Position numbers and translations under genes: made by a program | Shown: piece by piece, positions 5,554 through 5,933 of the stretch | Layout of the letters: every line of letters starts with the position of its first letter | Numbering within the stretch: the first letter of the stretch is position 1 | Assembly (NCBI GenBank): GCA_028276605.1 | Contig: JAPYWC010000037.1 | Span: forward strand, 1-5,933 | DNA length: 5,933 nucleotides | Direction: 5' to 3' | Origin: Desulfurococcales archaeon | Lineage (GTDB): Archaea > Thermoproteota > Thermoprotei_A > Sulfolobales > Ignisphaeraceae | Notes under the pieces: generated by a model | What the model saw: only the letters and a program-made list of their open reading frames with translations | The model's database searches: none | Told to the model about the DNA's origin: nothing

Positions 5554-5933
5554 TTAAATTTGTTTGTAAAGCTCCTCTGGCAAACCAAGCTGTTCTACAA
5601 CGACCTTTAGTGCTCTTTCAACCCATTCACGTACTGCTGCATCTTTATTAGCGGTAAACTTTTTGATCCACTGATCAGACATAAATTCGTTGGCTAACGT
5701 TGCTACTACATCCTTTGCTCTTTCGCTTTCAATTAATTTAGGTAGGGCTCCAGCCTTAATATTGTACTCTGTAATTTCCTTATACAACTTCTTTGCATAT
5801 TCGTCAAGATTGACCTTTAGACCTAGTGCTTCATAGAGCTTTGGCAATGCCTTTTCAGCCCAGCCCCTATGGAATCTACAGATACCCGCATTTGAAACCT
5901 CTACTTCTTTGATAATACGAATGGCTGCAGTCT
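5554..5933 (-). CDS. Probable tungsten aldehyde:ferredoxin oxidoreductase family, C-terminal fragment
   Basis: The frame is open from the right window edge to TAA 5554-5556, giving 125 residues of the C-terminus. The TTG at 5847 is internal. The fragment begins TAAIRIIKEVEVSNAGICRF. NAGICRF resembles the C-terminal cysteine motif (DxxGLC-like) of tungstopterin aldehyde:ferredoxin oxidoreductases, in which this cysteine is the fourth ligand of the [4Fe-4S] cluster. Here it is residue 18, the only cysteine seen. The following HRGWAEKALPKLYEALG and the helical tail ending EQLGLPEELYKQI fit the end of such an enzyme. These enzymes oxidise aldehydes to acids and reduce ferredoxin; the glyceraldehyde-3-phosphate type is one candidate, but the substrate cannot be told from this piece. 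The cluster cysteines CxxCxxxC and most pterin-binding parts lie outside the window. Confidence 0.65.
   Translation of the reverse strand, partial: TAAIRIIKEVEVSNAGICRFHRGWAEKALPKLYEALGLKVNLDEYAKKLYKEITEYNIKAGALPKLIESERAKDVVATLANEFMSDQWIKKFTANKDAAVREWVERALKVVVEQLGLPEELYKQI

Overview
The window looks like ordinary chromosome from a thermophilic crenarchaeon (class Thermoprotei). The support is a Cren7-type chromatin protein (a crenarchaeal family), an archaeal MCM helicase, a class I archaeal CCA-adding enzyme, a tRNA-Pro gene with a canonical-position archaeal intron, TATA-like boxes and GGTG/GAGG-type ribosome binding sites. The DNA is AT-rich. The genus cannot be fixed from the sequence; the tungsten aldehyde-oxidoreductase-like fragment at the right edge fits an anaerobic heterotroph.

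Left part, plus strand: the C-terminal AAA+ and winged-helix portion of mcm (3-1163, cut by the window edge); an unrecognised 88-residue protein (1320-1586); tRNA-Pro(GGG) with a 23-nt intron and an encoded CCA (1714-1814); about 300 bp of AT-rich spacer; and a 65-residue zinc-ribbon protein (2124-2321). Its 3' end overlaps the 3' end of cca by 14 bp.

Middle part, minus strand: thpR (RNA 2',3'-cyclic phosphodiesterase, 3851-4432) followed by cca (2308-3774), each with its own candidate TATA box and a very short predicted leader. Together with the intron-containing tRNA gene, this makes a small neighbourhood concerned with RNA 3' ends.

Right part: a divergent Cren7 homologue on the plus strand (4639-4827), back to back with thpR and convergent with a cysteine-free ArsR-like winged-helix regulator (4928-5362, minus). 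At the edge is the C-terminal 125 residues of a probable tungsten-containing aldehyde:ferredoxin oxidoreductase-family enzyme (5554-5933, minus, 5' end outside the window).

No mobile element, CRISPR array or obvious new multi-gene system is visible. The items most worth a second look are the divergent Cren7, the precursor structure and CCACCA 3' end of the tRNA-Pro gene, the unassigned small protein after mcm, and the ambiguous start of the ArsR-like gene.
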